From NCBI RefSeq assembly GCF_014205275.1, contig NZ_JACHND010000001.1, positions 3,162,001-3,226,000 of the forward strand: 64,000 nucleotides of DNA, in the 5' to 3' direction. The notes beneath the pieces were generated by a model. The model was not told where the DNA came from and did no database searches. It saw only the letters and a list, made by a program, of their open reading frames with translations. Source of the stretch: Sphaerisporangium siamense. Lineage in GTDB: Bacteria; Actinomycetota; Actinomycetes; Streptosporangiales; Streptosporangiaceae. The number at the start of each line of letters is the position of its first letter. Position 1 is the stretch's first letter. A program made the translations under genes and the position numbers. Positions 7,929 to 16,059 of this stretch are shown piece after piece.

Positions 7929-8686
7929 GCGCGGTCGCGCGGTGGGCGGCGCGCGTGCTCGGCCTGCCCGCGCTGCTGGTGCTCGCCTGGTGGGCCTACA
8001 GCTCGGTGTCGCAGAGCTTCTACGTCCCCGCCCCGCCGCAGGTCGCGCGGGCCTTCGCCGACACCTGGCTCTCCGAGCGCCTGGTGGACGACGCGCTCCC
8101 CAGCGTGGCCCGCCTGCTCGCCGGGTACGCGCTCGCGGCCGTCCTCGGCGTGGGGCTCGGCGTGCCGATCGGCCTGTTCCCGCGGCTGCGCGCGACGGCC
8201 GAACCGGTGCTGGAGTTCTTCCGCGCCGTGCCGCCGCCCGTGCTCGTCCCCCTGATCATGCTGCTCGCGGGCATCGACGACACCATGAAGGTGCTCGTCA
8301 TAGTCTCGGGGTGCGTGTGGCCGGTCCTGCTGAACACGGTCGAGGGGGTGCGGGCGCTGGACGAGGTGCTCTCCGACACCTGCCGCATCTACGGCGTGCG
8401 GCCCGCCTCGCGCCTGCGCCACCTGGTGCTGCGCGGCGCCTCCCCGCAGATCATGGCCGGGCTGCGGCAGGCCCTGTCGGTCGGCATCATCCTCATGGTG
8501 ATCAGCGAGATGTTCGCCAGCAGCAGCGGCCTCGGCTACACCATCGTGCTGTTCCAGCGCGGCTTCGCCATCCCCGAGATGTGGAGCGGCATCCTGCTCC
8601 TCGGCCTGCTCGGCCTCGGGCTGTCCGTGCTGCTGCGGTGGGTGGAGCGCCGCGTCCTCTTCTGGCATTGGAGCCACCGTGCTTGA
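7925..8686 (+). CDS. ABC importer permease (SsuC/BPD-like) 2
   Basis: This 253-residue paralogue of the preceding permease starts at a GTG overlapping the upstream stop. It has about six transmembrane helices and an EAA loop around the CRIYGVRPASRLRHLVLRGA segment. The last eight bases overlap the ATPase gene. Two different permease genes in one SsuABC-type operon are less usual than the common homodimeric arrangement. With the binding protein and ATPase it makes a complete importer. Confidence 0.9.
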   Translation: MSAVARWAARVLGLPALLVLAWWAYSSVSQSFYVPAPPQVARAFADTWLSERLVDDALPSVARLLAGYALAAVLGVGLGVPIGLFPRLRATAEPVLEFFRAVPPPVLVPLIMLLAGIDDTMKVLVIVSGCVWPVLLNTVEGVRALDEVLSDTCRIYGVRPASRLRHLVLRGASPQIMAGLRQALSVGIILMVISEMFASSSGLGYTIVLFQRGFAIPEMWSGILLLGLLGLGLSVLLRWVERRVLFWHWSHRA

Positions 8687-9455
8687 GGTCGCCGGCCTGA
8701 AGAAGGTCTACGAGAGCACCGGCGAGGAAGCGGTCGGCGACCTGAGCTTCCGGCTCGACGCCGGCGAGTTCGTCTGCGTGGTCGGCCCCTCCGGGTGCGG
8801 CAAGACCACGCTGCTGCGGTGCGTCGCCGGCCTGCTCGCCCCCACGGCCGGCACGGTCCGCGTCGCCGGCACGCCCGTCACAGGACCGCCGGACGACATG
8901 GCCGTGGTCTTCCAGGAGTACGGCCGCAGCCTGTTCCCCTGGATGAGCGTCCGGCGGAACGTCGAGCTGCCGCTCAAGGAGAAGGGCGTCCCCCGGGCAC
9001 GGCGCGATTCGCTGGTGTCCACCGCCCTCGGCGCCGTCGGCCTGGCCGACGCGGCGGGCTCCTACCCCTGGCAGCTCTCCGGCGGCATGCAGCAGCGGGT
9101 GGCCATCGCCCGCGCCATGGCCTACGAGCCCGCCGTGCTGCTCATGGACGAGCCGTTCGCCGCCGTCGACGCCCAGACCCGCGCCGAGCTGGAGGACCTC
9201 ATCCTGCGCGTGCTGCCGGGCCTCGGCACCACCACGCTTTTCATCACGCACGACATCGACGAGGCCATCTACCTCGGCGACCGCGTGATCGTCCTGTCGG
9301 CCTCGCCGACCGTCGTCCTGGACGACGTCAAGATCGATCTGCCGTCCGGCCGCGACCAGCTCGCCACGCGCGCCCTGCCGCGCTTCGCCGAGCTGCGCGG
9401 CCACGTGTACGCGCGGATCCAGCGGGCCAAGAACGGCCCCGAGGACGCCCGGTGA
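8679..9455 (+). CDS. ABC importer ATPase (SsuB/TauB type)
   Basis: The protein has 258 residues and a GTG start overlapping the permease end. It has a Walker A motif GPSGCGKTT at residues 36-44, a Q-loop FQEYGRSLFPWM, an LSGGMQQR signature at 133-140, a Walker B LLMDEP at 154-159 and an H-loop ITHDIDEA. These are the hallmarks of the sulfonate/nitrate/taurine importer ATPases. It powers uptake through the two permeases encoded upstream. All catalytic motifs are intact. Confidence 0.94.
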   Translation: MLEVAGLKKVYESTGEEAVGDLSFRLDAGEFVCVVGPSGCGKTTLLRCVAGLLAPTAGTVRVAGTPVTGPPDDMAVVFQEYGRSLFPWMSVRRNVELPLKEKGVPRARRDSLVSTALGAVGLADAAGSYPWQLSGGMQQRVAIARAMAYEPAVLLMDEPFAAVDAQTRAELEDLILRVLPGLGTTTLFITHDIDEAIYLGDRVIVLSASPTVVLDDVKIDLPSGRDQLATRALPRFAELRGHVYARIQRAKNGPEDAR

Positions 9456-9497
9456 GCCCCCGGCCACCGGTGATGCACCATGGAAAGGGGATTCATC

Positions 9498-10958
9498 GTG
9501 GAACTTCTCGACCCTAAGGTCTGGTCGGGGTCGGTCTTCGGCGGCGCCTGGACCGCCTCGCGCGCCGGGGACGCCCCGGTCGTCGCGCCGGCGACGGGCA
9601 CCGAGATCGGCCGGGCGGGCGTCGCCGGGCCCGCCGACATCGCCGAGGCGGCCGCCCGCGCCGCCACCGCCCAGCGCGACTGGGCCGCCGCGTCGTTCGA
9701 GGACCGGGCGGCCGTGCTCCGCCGCGCCGGCCGCCTGTTCGAGGAGCACGCCGAAGAGATCCACTGGTGGCTCGTCCGCGAGTCGGGCGCGGTGGCCGGC
9801 AAGGCGGGCTTCGAGACCCACGTCGCCGCCCAGGAATGCTACGAGGCCGCCGCGACGGCCTCCCAGCCCATGGGCGAGATCCTCCCGACGGCCAAGAAGC
9901 GGCTCAGCCTGGCCCGCCGCGTCCCCGCCGGGGTCGTCGGCGTGATCGCGCCGTTCAACGCGCCGCTGATCCTCGGCATCCGCTCGGTCGCCCCCGCGCT
10001 GGCCCTCGGCAACGCCGTCGTGTTCAAGCCCGACCCGCGCACCGCGGTGTGCGGCGGCGTCGTCATCGCCCGCGTCATGGAAGAGGCGGGCCTGCCCCCG
10101 GGCGTCCTGCACATGCTGCCCGGCGGCCCCGAGGCCGGCGAGGCGCTCGTCGCCGACCCCAACGTCCGGGTGATCTCGTTCACCGGCTCCACCGCCGCGG
10201 GCAGGAAGGTCGGAGAGCTCGGCGCGCGGCACCTCAAGCGCGTGCACCTGGAGCTCGGCGGCAACTCCGCGCTGATCGTCCTCGACGACGCCGACCTCGA
10301 CCTCGCCGTCTCCGCCGGAGCCTGGGGCTCGTTCTTCCACCAGGGCCAGATCTGCATGACCTCCGGCCGCCACCTCGTCCACTCCTCGATCAAGGACGCC
10401 TACGTCGAGCGGCTCGCCGCCAAGGCCGACGGCATGCCGGTCGGCGACCCCGCCACCGCCGAGGTCGCCCTCGGCCCGCTCATCGACGAACGCCAGCGCG
10501 ACAAGGTGCACGCGCTGGTCACCGGCAGCGTCGAGGGCGGCGCGCGGCTGGCCTCGGGCGGCACCTACCAAGGGCTGTTCTACCGGCCGACCGTGCTGGA
10601 CGGCCTCACCACGGCCGCCCCCGCCTACGCGCAGGAGGTCTTCGGCCCGGTCGCGCCCGTCATGCCGTTCTCGTCCCTGGAGGAGGCCGCGGCGCTGGCC
10701 TCGGACGGCGAGTACGGCCTGTCGCTCGGCATCCTCACCCGCGACCCCATGAAAGGCCTGGCGCTGTCCGACCTCATCCCGACCGGCATCGTCCACATCA
10801 ACGACCAGACCGTGGACGACGAGGCCGTCGCCCCCTTCGGCGGCGTCGCCGCCTCAGGCACCGGCTCCCGCTTCGGCGGCACCCGGGCGAACGTCGAGGC
10901 CTTCACCGAGACCCGCTGGGTCACGATGCAGGGCGACATCGCCAGGTACCCCTTCTGA
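9498..10958 (+). CDS. aldehyde dehydrogenase, benzaldehyde-dehydrogenase-like
   Basis: This is a 486-residue NAD(P)-dependent aldehyde dehydrogenase. I chose the GTG at 9498 because GGAAAGGGG ends seven bases before it; an ATG at 9480 is also in frame. The cofactor site IAPFNAPLIL, the general-base glutamate E252 (LELGG) and the nucleophile C286 (QGQICM) are all present. The closest layout is that of aromatic (benzaldehyde/vanillin-type) dehydrogenases, which oxidise aryl aldehydes to acids. It follows the ABC importer by 42 bases and probably belongs to the same operon, so the imported compound may yield an aldehyde. A close paralogue lies at 39822-41300. Confidence 0.9.
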   Translation: MELLDPKVWSGSVFGGAWTASRAGDAPVVAPATGTEIGRAGVAGPADIAEAAARAATAQRDWAAASFEDRAAVLRRAGRLFEEHAEEIHWWLVRESGAVAGKAGFETHVAAQECYEAAATASQPMGEILPTAKKRLSLARRVPAGVVGVIAPFNAPLILGIRSVAPALALGNAVVFKPDPRTAVCGGVVIARVMEEAGLPPGVLHMLPGGPEAGEALVADPNVRVISFTGSTAAGRKVGELGARHLKRVHLELGGNSALIVLDDADLDLAVSAGAWGSFFHQGQICMTSGRHLVHSSIKDAYVERLAAKADGMPVGDPATAEVALGPLIDERQRDKVHALVTGSVEGGARLASGGTYQGLFYRPTVLDGLTTAAPAYAQEVFGPVAPVMPFSSLEEAAALASDGEYGLSLGILTRDPMKGLALSDLIPTGIVHINDQTVDDEAVAPFGGVAASGTGSRFGGTRANVEAFTETRWVTMQGDIARYPF

Positions 10959-11051
10959 GAACCTCGCCCCGGCCGTGAGCGAAGGCCATGATCGCACGAC
11001 TTCGGTCATTGACGGTGATCGGCGCGTCGCTGAGCGTAACATCGCCTTGTG

Positions 11052-12188
11052 ATGGCTCTTCAGTGGTTCATGGCCGGGGTCGTCCTGTTGGCGCCCGGCG
11101 CTCCGGTGCTCGACGCGCCGCCGCATCCCCTCGTCATCGGGCATCGGGGCGCGTGCGCCTACCGGCCCGAGCACACCGCGGCCTCCTACGAGGCCGCGGT
11201 CGAGGCGGGGGCCGACTACATCGAGCCCGATCTGGTCTCCACCAAGGATCATGTGCTGGTCGTCCGGCACGAGAACGAGATCTCGCAGACCACTGACGTC
11301 GCCGTGCACCCGGAGTTCGCGGCGCGCAGGACCACCAAGAGTGTGGACGGCCGGCGGCTCACCGGGTGGTTCACCGAGGACTTCACGTTGGCCGAGCTGC
11401 GTACGCTGCGGGCGGTCGAGCGACTGCCTGCTCTACGCCCGCAGAGCGCCGCGTTCGGCGGCACGGCCACGATCATGACGTTCGACGAGGTCGTGGCGCT
11501 GGCGCGGCGGGCAGGGGTCGGTGTGTATCCCGAGACCAAGCATCCGGGGTATTTCGCCTCCATCGGGCTTCCCCTGGAGGGGGTCATGCTGGCCACGCTC
11601 GCGCGGTACGGGTGGACCGAGCGGACCGATCCCGTGTTCGTCCAGTCGTTCGAGACCGCGAACCTGCGGGCGTTGCGCGGGAGGACGCGCCTGCGGCTGA
11701 TCCAGCTGCTGGAGGCGACCGGCGCGCCGCGCGATCTGGTCGTCGCGGGGGACCGGCGCACCTACCGGGACCTGGCCACTCCCGAGGGGCTGCGGCAGAT
11801 CGCGTCCTACGCCGACGGCATCGGCGTGCACACGAACCTGGTCGCGCCCGTGGACGCGCGGGGCGCGCTCGGGGCGCCGACGACGCTCGTCGCCGACGCG
11901 CACCGGGCGGGCCTGGACGTGCACGTGTGGACGGTCCGGCCGGAGAACGCCTACCTGCCCGCGCCGTTCAGGAAGGGCGACTCCGCGGCCCGGGGGTACG
12001 CCGCCGCGCACGGCGACGTGGCCGGGTGGCTCGCGCGGCTGTACGGCCTGGGGGTCGACGGCGTGTTCGCCGACGACCCCGGCGCGGCCGTGCGTACGCG
12101 CGAGGCGCTGGCCGTGCGGACGCGGGACGCGCTCGCACGGCCCGTTCCGGTCCTCTGGCCCTGGAGCCTTCAGGCTCCGGTCCGCTAG
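11052..12188 (+). CDS. secreted glycerophosphodiester phosphodiesterase (GlpQ type)
   Basis: The protein has 378 residues. A short hydrophobic N-terminus (residues 4-20) suggests export. The catalytic core opens with IGHRGACAYRPEHT, containing the conserved His and Arg, and continues with YIEPDLVSTKDHVLVVRHE, which carries the metal-binding Glu/Asp and the second His. Further motifs are YPETKHP, VFVQSFE and VHVWTVRPEN. It would hydrolyse glycerophosphodiesters to glycerol-3-phosphate and an alcohol, for phosphate or carbon scavenging. An adjacent GTG at 11049 is an equally possible start. Its stop overlaps the convergent cysteine-dioxygenase stop by four bases. Confidence 0.9.
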   Translation: MALQWFMAGVVLLAPGAPVLDAPPHPLVIGHRGACAYRPEHTAASYEAAVEAGADYIEPDLVSTKDHVLVVRHENEISQTTDVAVHPEFAARRTTKSVDGRRLTGWFTEDFTLAELRTLRAVERLPALRPQSAAFGGTATIMTFDEVVALARRAGVGVYPETKHPGYFASIGLPLEGVMLATLARYGWTERTDPVFVQSFETANLRALRGRTRLRLIQLLEATGAPRDLVVAGDRRTYRDLATPEGLRQIASYADGIGVHTNLVAPVDARGALGAPTTLVADAHRAGLDVHVWTVRPENAYLPAPFRKGDSAARGYAAAHGDVAGWLARLYGLGVDGVFADDPGAAVRTREALAVRTRDALARPVPVLWPWSLQAPVR

Positions 12189-12694
12189 ACCAGTGCCTCC
12201 GCGTCGAGTTGGCGTAGTTCGTCGGCGTAGCTGACGGAGACGCGGCGCATGACGCCGTCGTCGCTGATCGAGTACTGGCCGAGGCGCCACAGCGGGGGAG
12301 AGTAGGCGTGGATCGACACGCTGTGTGCTGAGTGTCCGTTGATGCGGTGGATGTGCTCGGGGCCGAACGACAGGGACTCGCCCTCCGACACCAGCGTCTC
12401 GACGTGCGCGCCGCCGATGCGCGGGTTTGACTCCTGCAGGGTGCCCGCGACCACGCGGACCGCGCCCGAGGACACGTCGTGGTCGTGCCAGCCGGTGTCG
12501 TCCTCCGGGCGCCAACAGATGAGCCAGACGTCCACGAACGAATCGCGGTGGAGGGAGGCGTAATGGCGGGCCTCTCCGGTGTCGCCGAACGCCACGTGGT
12601 GCGACCACAGGTCCGGCCGGGCGGCGAGATCTTCGACGAGGTCGCGCAGTTCACGCTTGTCGAGGAATCGCTCCGGCAGGGATTCCCAGCTCAT
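12185..12694 (-). CDS. cysteine dioxygenase-family thiol dioxygenase
   Basis: This 169-residue cupin has the full iron site: H70 and H72 in GWHDHD and H116 in EHIHRING. The Ser-His-Tyr set of thiol dioxygenases is seen as S127-H129-Y131 in SVSIHAYSPP. The position of the mammalian crosslinking Cys is Gly here (SSGAV), as is normal in bacterial enzymes. It should add O2 to a thiol such as cysteine or 3-mercaptopropionate to give the sulfinate. The start ATG overlaps the upstream amidohydrolase stop, so the two form an operon. The ATG at 12694 is the only start that keeps the family's normal length. Confidence 0.88.
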   Translation of the reverse strand: MSWESLPERFLDKRELRDLVEDLAARPDLWSHHVAFGDTGEARHYASLHRDSFVDVWLICWRPEDDTGWHDHDVSSGAVRVVAGTLQESNPRIGGAHVETLVSEGESLSFGPEHIHRINGHSAHSVSIHAYSPPLWRLGQYSISDDGVMRRVSVSYADELRQLDAEALV

Positions 12695-13590
12695 CGGGGC
12701 ACGGCTCCTTTCGTGTCGAGCAGGCGGGAAGGGTTGGTGACCGCGATCGTGTGCTCGGCCGCCTCGCCGAGCAGGGTTCGCGGTGGGGACGCGTACGGCG
12801 CGTCCGAGCCGAGCACGACGACCTCGACGCCGACCACGCGGGTGATCGCGTCGATCGCCTGGTGGCCGTAGGAGGACGTCTCCAGGAAGGCGTCCGGGTC
12901 CACGGCGCCCCGGGACGCCCCGCCCCTGGCCATGTACCGCTCGACGTGCAGGGGAGCGAGCCCGGCGAGCAGGGCGAAGCAGACACGCAGCCGGGGGTGG
13001 CGGGCTCGTCCGAAGGCGCGGAAGGCGTACCAGGCGGCGTGCATCTGCTGGACGTAGGGGACGACCGCGGGCCACCAGGAGGGGCTCTCGGAGGTCGCGG
13101 CGGGGCCGGGGTGGATGAACAGGGGCAGGTCCCGCTCCTCCAGCAGGTCCAGGAGGGCGGCGGCGCGGGCGTATCCGGCGGCGTCCAGGAGGGCCGTCGC
13201 GGGGAGTTGCAGGCCCGCGAACCCGCCGTCCAGGGCCTTGGCCGTCAGGACGGGGTCGGGCTCGGTGACGCAGGTGGCGGCCCACGCGCGCAGTGACGCG
13301 GGCAGCTCCAGCGCGCCCTCGTGGTAGGCGTCGATCAGCGGCCAGGCCTCCTCGGGAGGCAGGTGCTCGACGCCGAGCGGGCTGGACAGGGACACGAGCG
13401 CGAGGTCGATGCCGTGCGCGCGGTTGAACTCCAGCCGCCGGCCGGGGTCGTGGCCGCGCGGATCCACCTCGTACGGCGGCTCGCCGTCGAGGCGCAGCGT
13501 CCAGCCGTCGAGGTACGGCGGACGCGTGCGTCGGCGCAGCGCGTCGGCGAAGCCCGGTGTCCAGATGTGCTGATGCACGTCGATGCCCAT
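12691..13590 (-). CDS. amidohydrolase-2 family metal-dependent hydrolase
   Basis: This 299-residue protein starts GIDVHQHIW, the metal-binding HxH of amidohydrolase-2 (PF04909) enzymes. It continues with LPLFIHPGPAA, which supplies the next metal His, and VVLGSDAPYA with the final Asp. The group includes decarboxylases, lactonases and hydratases acting on carboxylic acids. The ATG at 13590 is chosen because GGGAGGTGAC ends directly before it; the ATG four codons earlier contains that site. It heads a two-gene operon with the thiol dioxygenase and faces a LacI regulator across a palindrome-rich spacer. The substrate is unknown. Confidence 0.85.
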   Translation of the reverse strand: MGIDVHQHIWTPGFADALRRRTRPPYLDGWTLRLDGEPPYEVDPRGHDPGRRLEFNRAHGIDLALVSLSSPLGVEHLPPEEAWPLIDAYHEGALELPASLRAWAATCVTEPDPVLTAKALDGGFAGLQLPATALLDAAGYARAAALLDLLEERDLPLFIHPGPAATSESPSWWPAVVPYVQQMHAAWYAFRAFGRARHPRLRVCFALLAGLAPLHVERYMARGGASRGAVDPDAFLETSSYGHQAIDAITRVVGVEVVVLGSDAPYASPPRTLLGEAAEHTIAVTNPSRLLDTKGAVPR

Positions 13591-13614
13591 GTCACCTCCC
13601 ATAGGTCACTATAT

Positions 13615-13640
13615 CCGACAATCCCTATCGAGATTGTCGG
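13615..13640. promoter_or_regulatory. 8-10-8 inverted repeat before the amidohydrolase operon
   Basis: CCGACAAT (13615-13622) and ATTGTCGG (13633-13640) form a perfect inverted repeat around a 10-base spacer, 25 bases upstream of the amidohydrolase start. Its form differs from the LacI-like palindromes nearby, so it may bind a different regulator. Confidence 0.5.
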
Positions 13641-13660
13641 CATTGCTCAGGAGGGGTCTG

Positions 13661-13708
13661 TGAACCGGTTCACTGATTCGTTTCAGTGAACCGCTTCAGA
13701 AGCGCTTC
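13661..13708. promoter_or_regulatory. cluster of three LacI-type operators
   Basis: TGAACCGGTTCA (13661-13672) is a perfect palindrome, TGAACCGCTTCA (13687-13698) has one mismatched pair, and GAAGCGCTTC (13699-13708) is perfect. All have the central CG and TGAA/TTCA arms of LacI-family sites. They lie between the divergent LacI gene and the amidohydrolase operon and could control both. Confidence 0.65.
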
Positions 13709-13769
13709 GTCAACAGTCCGCCACGCGCGTATCCCCTCGCAGAGCGGCGTTTGCGCATAAGCTGAAGTG

Positions 13770-14780
13770 ATGTCGCGATCCCAGCCCCGCAAGCGCGCGA
13801 CGATCCGTGAGGTGGCCCAGGCGACCGGCCTGTCACCCGCCGCGGTGTCGTACGCGCTGCGCGGCATGCAGGTCTCGGAGGAGACCATCGAGCGGGTCCG
13901 CCAGGCCGCCGCCGAGCTGGGGTACGAGGCCGACCCGATCGCCCGCGCCCTCGCCAGCGGGCGCACCGGCATGATCGGCCTGCTGTGCGGCTCGCTGGAG
14001 GATCTGTGGCAGCAGTCCCTGGCGATCGGCATCGGCAGGGCCCTGCGCGACAAGGACCGCTACGCACTGATCCTGGACGCCGCGGGAGACCCGGCCCGCG
14101 AGCGCGTCCTGGCCGGTCAGCTACGCGACCAGCGTGTGGACGGCATGATCGTCCAGCCCGTCGACCCCGCGGCGCCCATGTGGGCCCAGCTCGCCGAGAC
14201 CGTGCCGGTCGTCGCCATCGGCGACTCCCTCGCCGGCGCCAGGACCGCCGGCGAGGTCGTCTTCGACAACCGCACCGGCGTCACGCTGGCCCTCGAATAC
14301 CTGCGCGCCCGCGGCCACCGCCGCGTCGCCGTGCTCACCCCGACCCGGCCGAGCACGCCCGACCGTCCCGCCGACCTCCACGTCATCGCCGAGGCCGACC
14401 GTCTGGGCCTCGACATCACGGTCGTCAACGCGCCGCACGGCCTGCCCGCGATCACCGACACCGCCCGGGCGCTCCTCGCCGCGGACTCCCGGCCCACGGC
14501 GGCGTTCTGCTTCTCCGACTTCATCGCCTACGGGGTGTACGCGGCGGCGGCGGAGACGGGCCTGCGCGTGCCGCAGGACATCTCGGTCATGGGCTACGAC
14601 GACCACCCGATGTCCGGCCTGCTCAGCCCCGGCCTGACCAGCGTCAACTGGGACATCGACGGCATCGTGCGGGCCGCCGTCCGGCTGGTGGCCGCGGCGG
14701 CGGACGGGCAGCCGCGCAGGCGCCGGGTCATGCAGGCCCCCGAGCTCCACGAGCGCGGCTCGGTGCTGAGCCGCGGCTGA
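13770..14780 (+). CDS. LacI-family transcriptional regulator
   Basis: The protein has 336 residues. The helix-turn-helix is ATIREVAQATGLSPAAVSYA, followed by the hinge helix segment DPIARALASGRTG and a sugar-binding-protein-like effector domain with the VMGYDDHPMSGLLSPGLTSV signature near residue 275. It is encoded divergently from the amidohydrolase/thiol-dioxygenase operon, with three LacI-type operators in the spacer. It is therefore probably both autoregulatory and the repressor of that operon. The effector domain cannot be matched to a ligand. A GTG directly before the ATG is an alternative start. Confidence 0.93.
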   Translation: MSRSQPRKRATIREVAQATGLSPAAVSYALRGMQVSEETIERVRQAAAELGYEADPIARALASGRTGMIGLLCGSLEDLWQQSLAIGIGRALRDKDRYALILDAAGDPARERVLAGQLRDQRVDGMIVQPVDPAAPMWAQLAETVPVVAIGDSLAGARTAGEVVFDNRTGVTLALEYLRARGHRRVAVLTPTRPSTPDRPADLHVIAEADRLGLDITVVNAPHGLPAITDTARALLAADSRPTAAFCFSDFIAYGVYAAAAETGLRVPQDISVMGYDDHPMSGLLSPGLTSVNWDIDGIVRAAVRLVAAAADGQPRRRRVMQAPELHERGSVLSRG

Positions 14781-14816
14781 CCGCGCGTCCGGGGGCCACT
14801 CCTTCTCTTGTCTTCC

Positions 14817-15194
14817 TCAGTCCTCGTTGAGGCCGAGCAGCATGTCCAGCAACCAGCTGATGACGCCCACGAGGACCGCTCCGAGCAACGCGGCCCAGAA
14901 CCCCTCGACGTGGAAGGGCAGGTTGAGCTGGGTGGCGATCCAGCTCGTCAGCAGCAGGAGGCAGGCGTTCACGACCAGCGCGAACAGTCCCAGCGTGAGC
15001 ACGTAGAAGGCGCAGCCGATCGTCTTGATGATCGGCTTGAGCACGGCGTTGACGAGGCCGAATATGAGCGCGACGGCGACGAGGGTGCCCACCGTCCGCG
15101 CGGCGGTGGTGTCCTTCACCGTGATCCCGTCGATCAGCTGCGTGGCGGCCCAGAGGGCGCCCGCGACCACAAGGATCTTGAGGATGATCTTCAC
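14817..15194 (-). CDS. four-helix membrane protein (PF04020, holin superfamily IV-like)
   Basis: This 125-residue protein has four evenly spaced hydrophobic helices (about residues 4-20, 33-58, 61-84 and 97-118). It carries the FGLVNAVLKPIIK motif typical of the small actinobacterial membrane family often labelled phage holin family protein. Despite the label, most members are chromosomal and their role is unknown. Nothing around it suggests a prophage. It converges on the LacI gene, 36 bases apart. Confidence 0.85.
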   Translation of the reverse strand: MKIILKILVVAGALWAATQLIDGITVKDTTAARTVGTLVAVALIFGLVNAVLKPIIKTIGCAFYVLTLGLFALVVNACLLLLTSWIATQLNLPFHVEGFWAALLGAVLVGVISWLLDMLLGLNED

Positions 15195-15354
15195 ATAGGC
15201 GATGGTCCCATGGGTCGCCCGTGCCGCGATAGGGCCGGGGGGCCCGGCGCCCCAGGTCGGCGTCGATTTCGTGCGGACGGCGGTGATCGTCTTTCGGTCG
15301 CGATCTGCATATCCGGCTGATCGTGGGGAAAGGGGTGGAAAGGGGTGATACTCA

Positions 15355-15630
15355 ATGGATCAGGATGAATTGGAGTCGCTGTCGCCCAGGGAGCTGCACG
15401 ACAGGGCGGTGCACTACGCGGTCTCGCACGGCGACTTCGGCTTCCTGTGGGACCTGCTGAAGGCCATCCCCGCCGCCGAGGCGGCGAGCGGCCACGCCGA
15501 CGAGGCCGCCAGCGACCTCAGCCGGGTGTCCGCGCTGCTCAGCGACGCGGTCGCCTCCGGCGAAGGCGATCTCGGCGAGGCGCTCCGCCCCGTCTACGTC
15601 GCGTACCTGTCCAAGCATCCGGACGCCTGA
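15355..15630 (+). CDS. hypothetical actinobacterial small protein
   Basis: This 91-residue acidic, Ala-rich and mostly helical protein has no signal peptide or membrane segment. GGGGTGA lies five bases before the ATG, and third-position GC is high, which supports coding. The first 35 residues look like a folded helical hairpin (LSPRELHDRAVHYAVSHGDF). I do not recognise a family. The OsmC-like gene follows 30 bases later on the same strand and may be cotranscribed. Confidence 0.7.
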   Translation: MDQDELESLSPRELHDRAVHYAVSHGDFGFLWDLLKAIPAAEAASGHADEAASDLSRVSALLSDAVASGEGDLGEALRPVYVAYLSKHPDA

Positions 15631-15660
15631 CCAGGCGTCCGCCGGCTCTAGGCTCCTGCC

Positions 15661-16059
15661 ATGGCATCGGTGAACGTTGAGCGAACAGACGGCGGCTTCG
15701 TGGCGCGCAACGCCCGCGGCGCGGAGGTCGCCATGGGCGGCGGCGACGACGAAGGGGTCTTCACCCCCGTCGAGCTCCTGCTGGCCGCGGTGGGCGGCTG
15801 CAACATCGTCACGGTGGAGCCCCTCACCGCCCAGCGCGACCATCGGCTCGTGCGCCTGGCCATGACCGTCCAGGCCGACAAGGCCGAGTCCAACCTGCTC
15901 GGCACGATCACCATCACCTACGACGTCGAGCTTCCCGAGGGCGACGACAAGGCCGACGAGGTGTACCGCGCGGTGGCGCGGCGGGTGCACGAGAAGTACT
16001 GCACCGTGAGCCGCACCCTCCAGGAGGGCGTCGAGGTCGCGCTCGAACTGCCTGAATAG
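15661..16059 (+). CDS. OsmC-family protein
   Basis: This 132-residue protein has the OsmC/Ohr fold layout: an N-terminal beta sheet (GFVARNARGAEVAMGGG), then a helix with the first cysteine in the AVGGCNIVTVEPL segment and a second cysteine near EKYCTVSRTL. The paired Cys residues fit thiol peroxidases that reduce organic hydroperoxides, although many OsmC relatives have no proven activity. The length is normal. It could share a transcript with the small gene just upstream. Confidence 0.88.
   Translation: MASVNVERTDGGFVARNARGAEVAMGGGDDEGVFTPVELLLAAVGGCNIVTVEPLTAQRDHRLVRLAMTVQADKAESNLLGTITITYDVELPEGDDKADEVYRAVARRVHEKYCTVSRTLQEGVEVALELPE

Noticed and set aside
14817-15194. Prophage holin
   Set aside because: The family name is misleading; no lysin, integrase, capsid or attachment sites are nearby.
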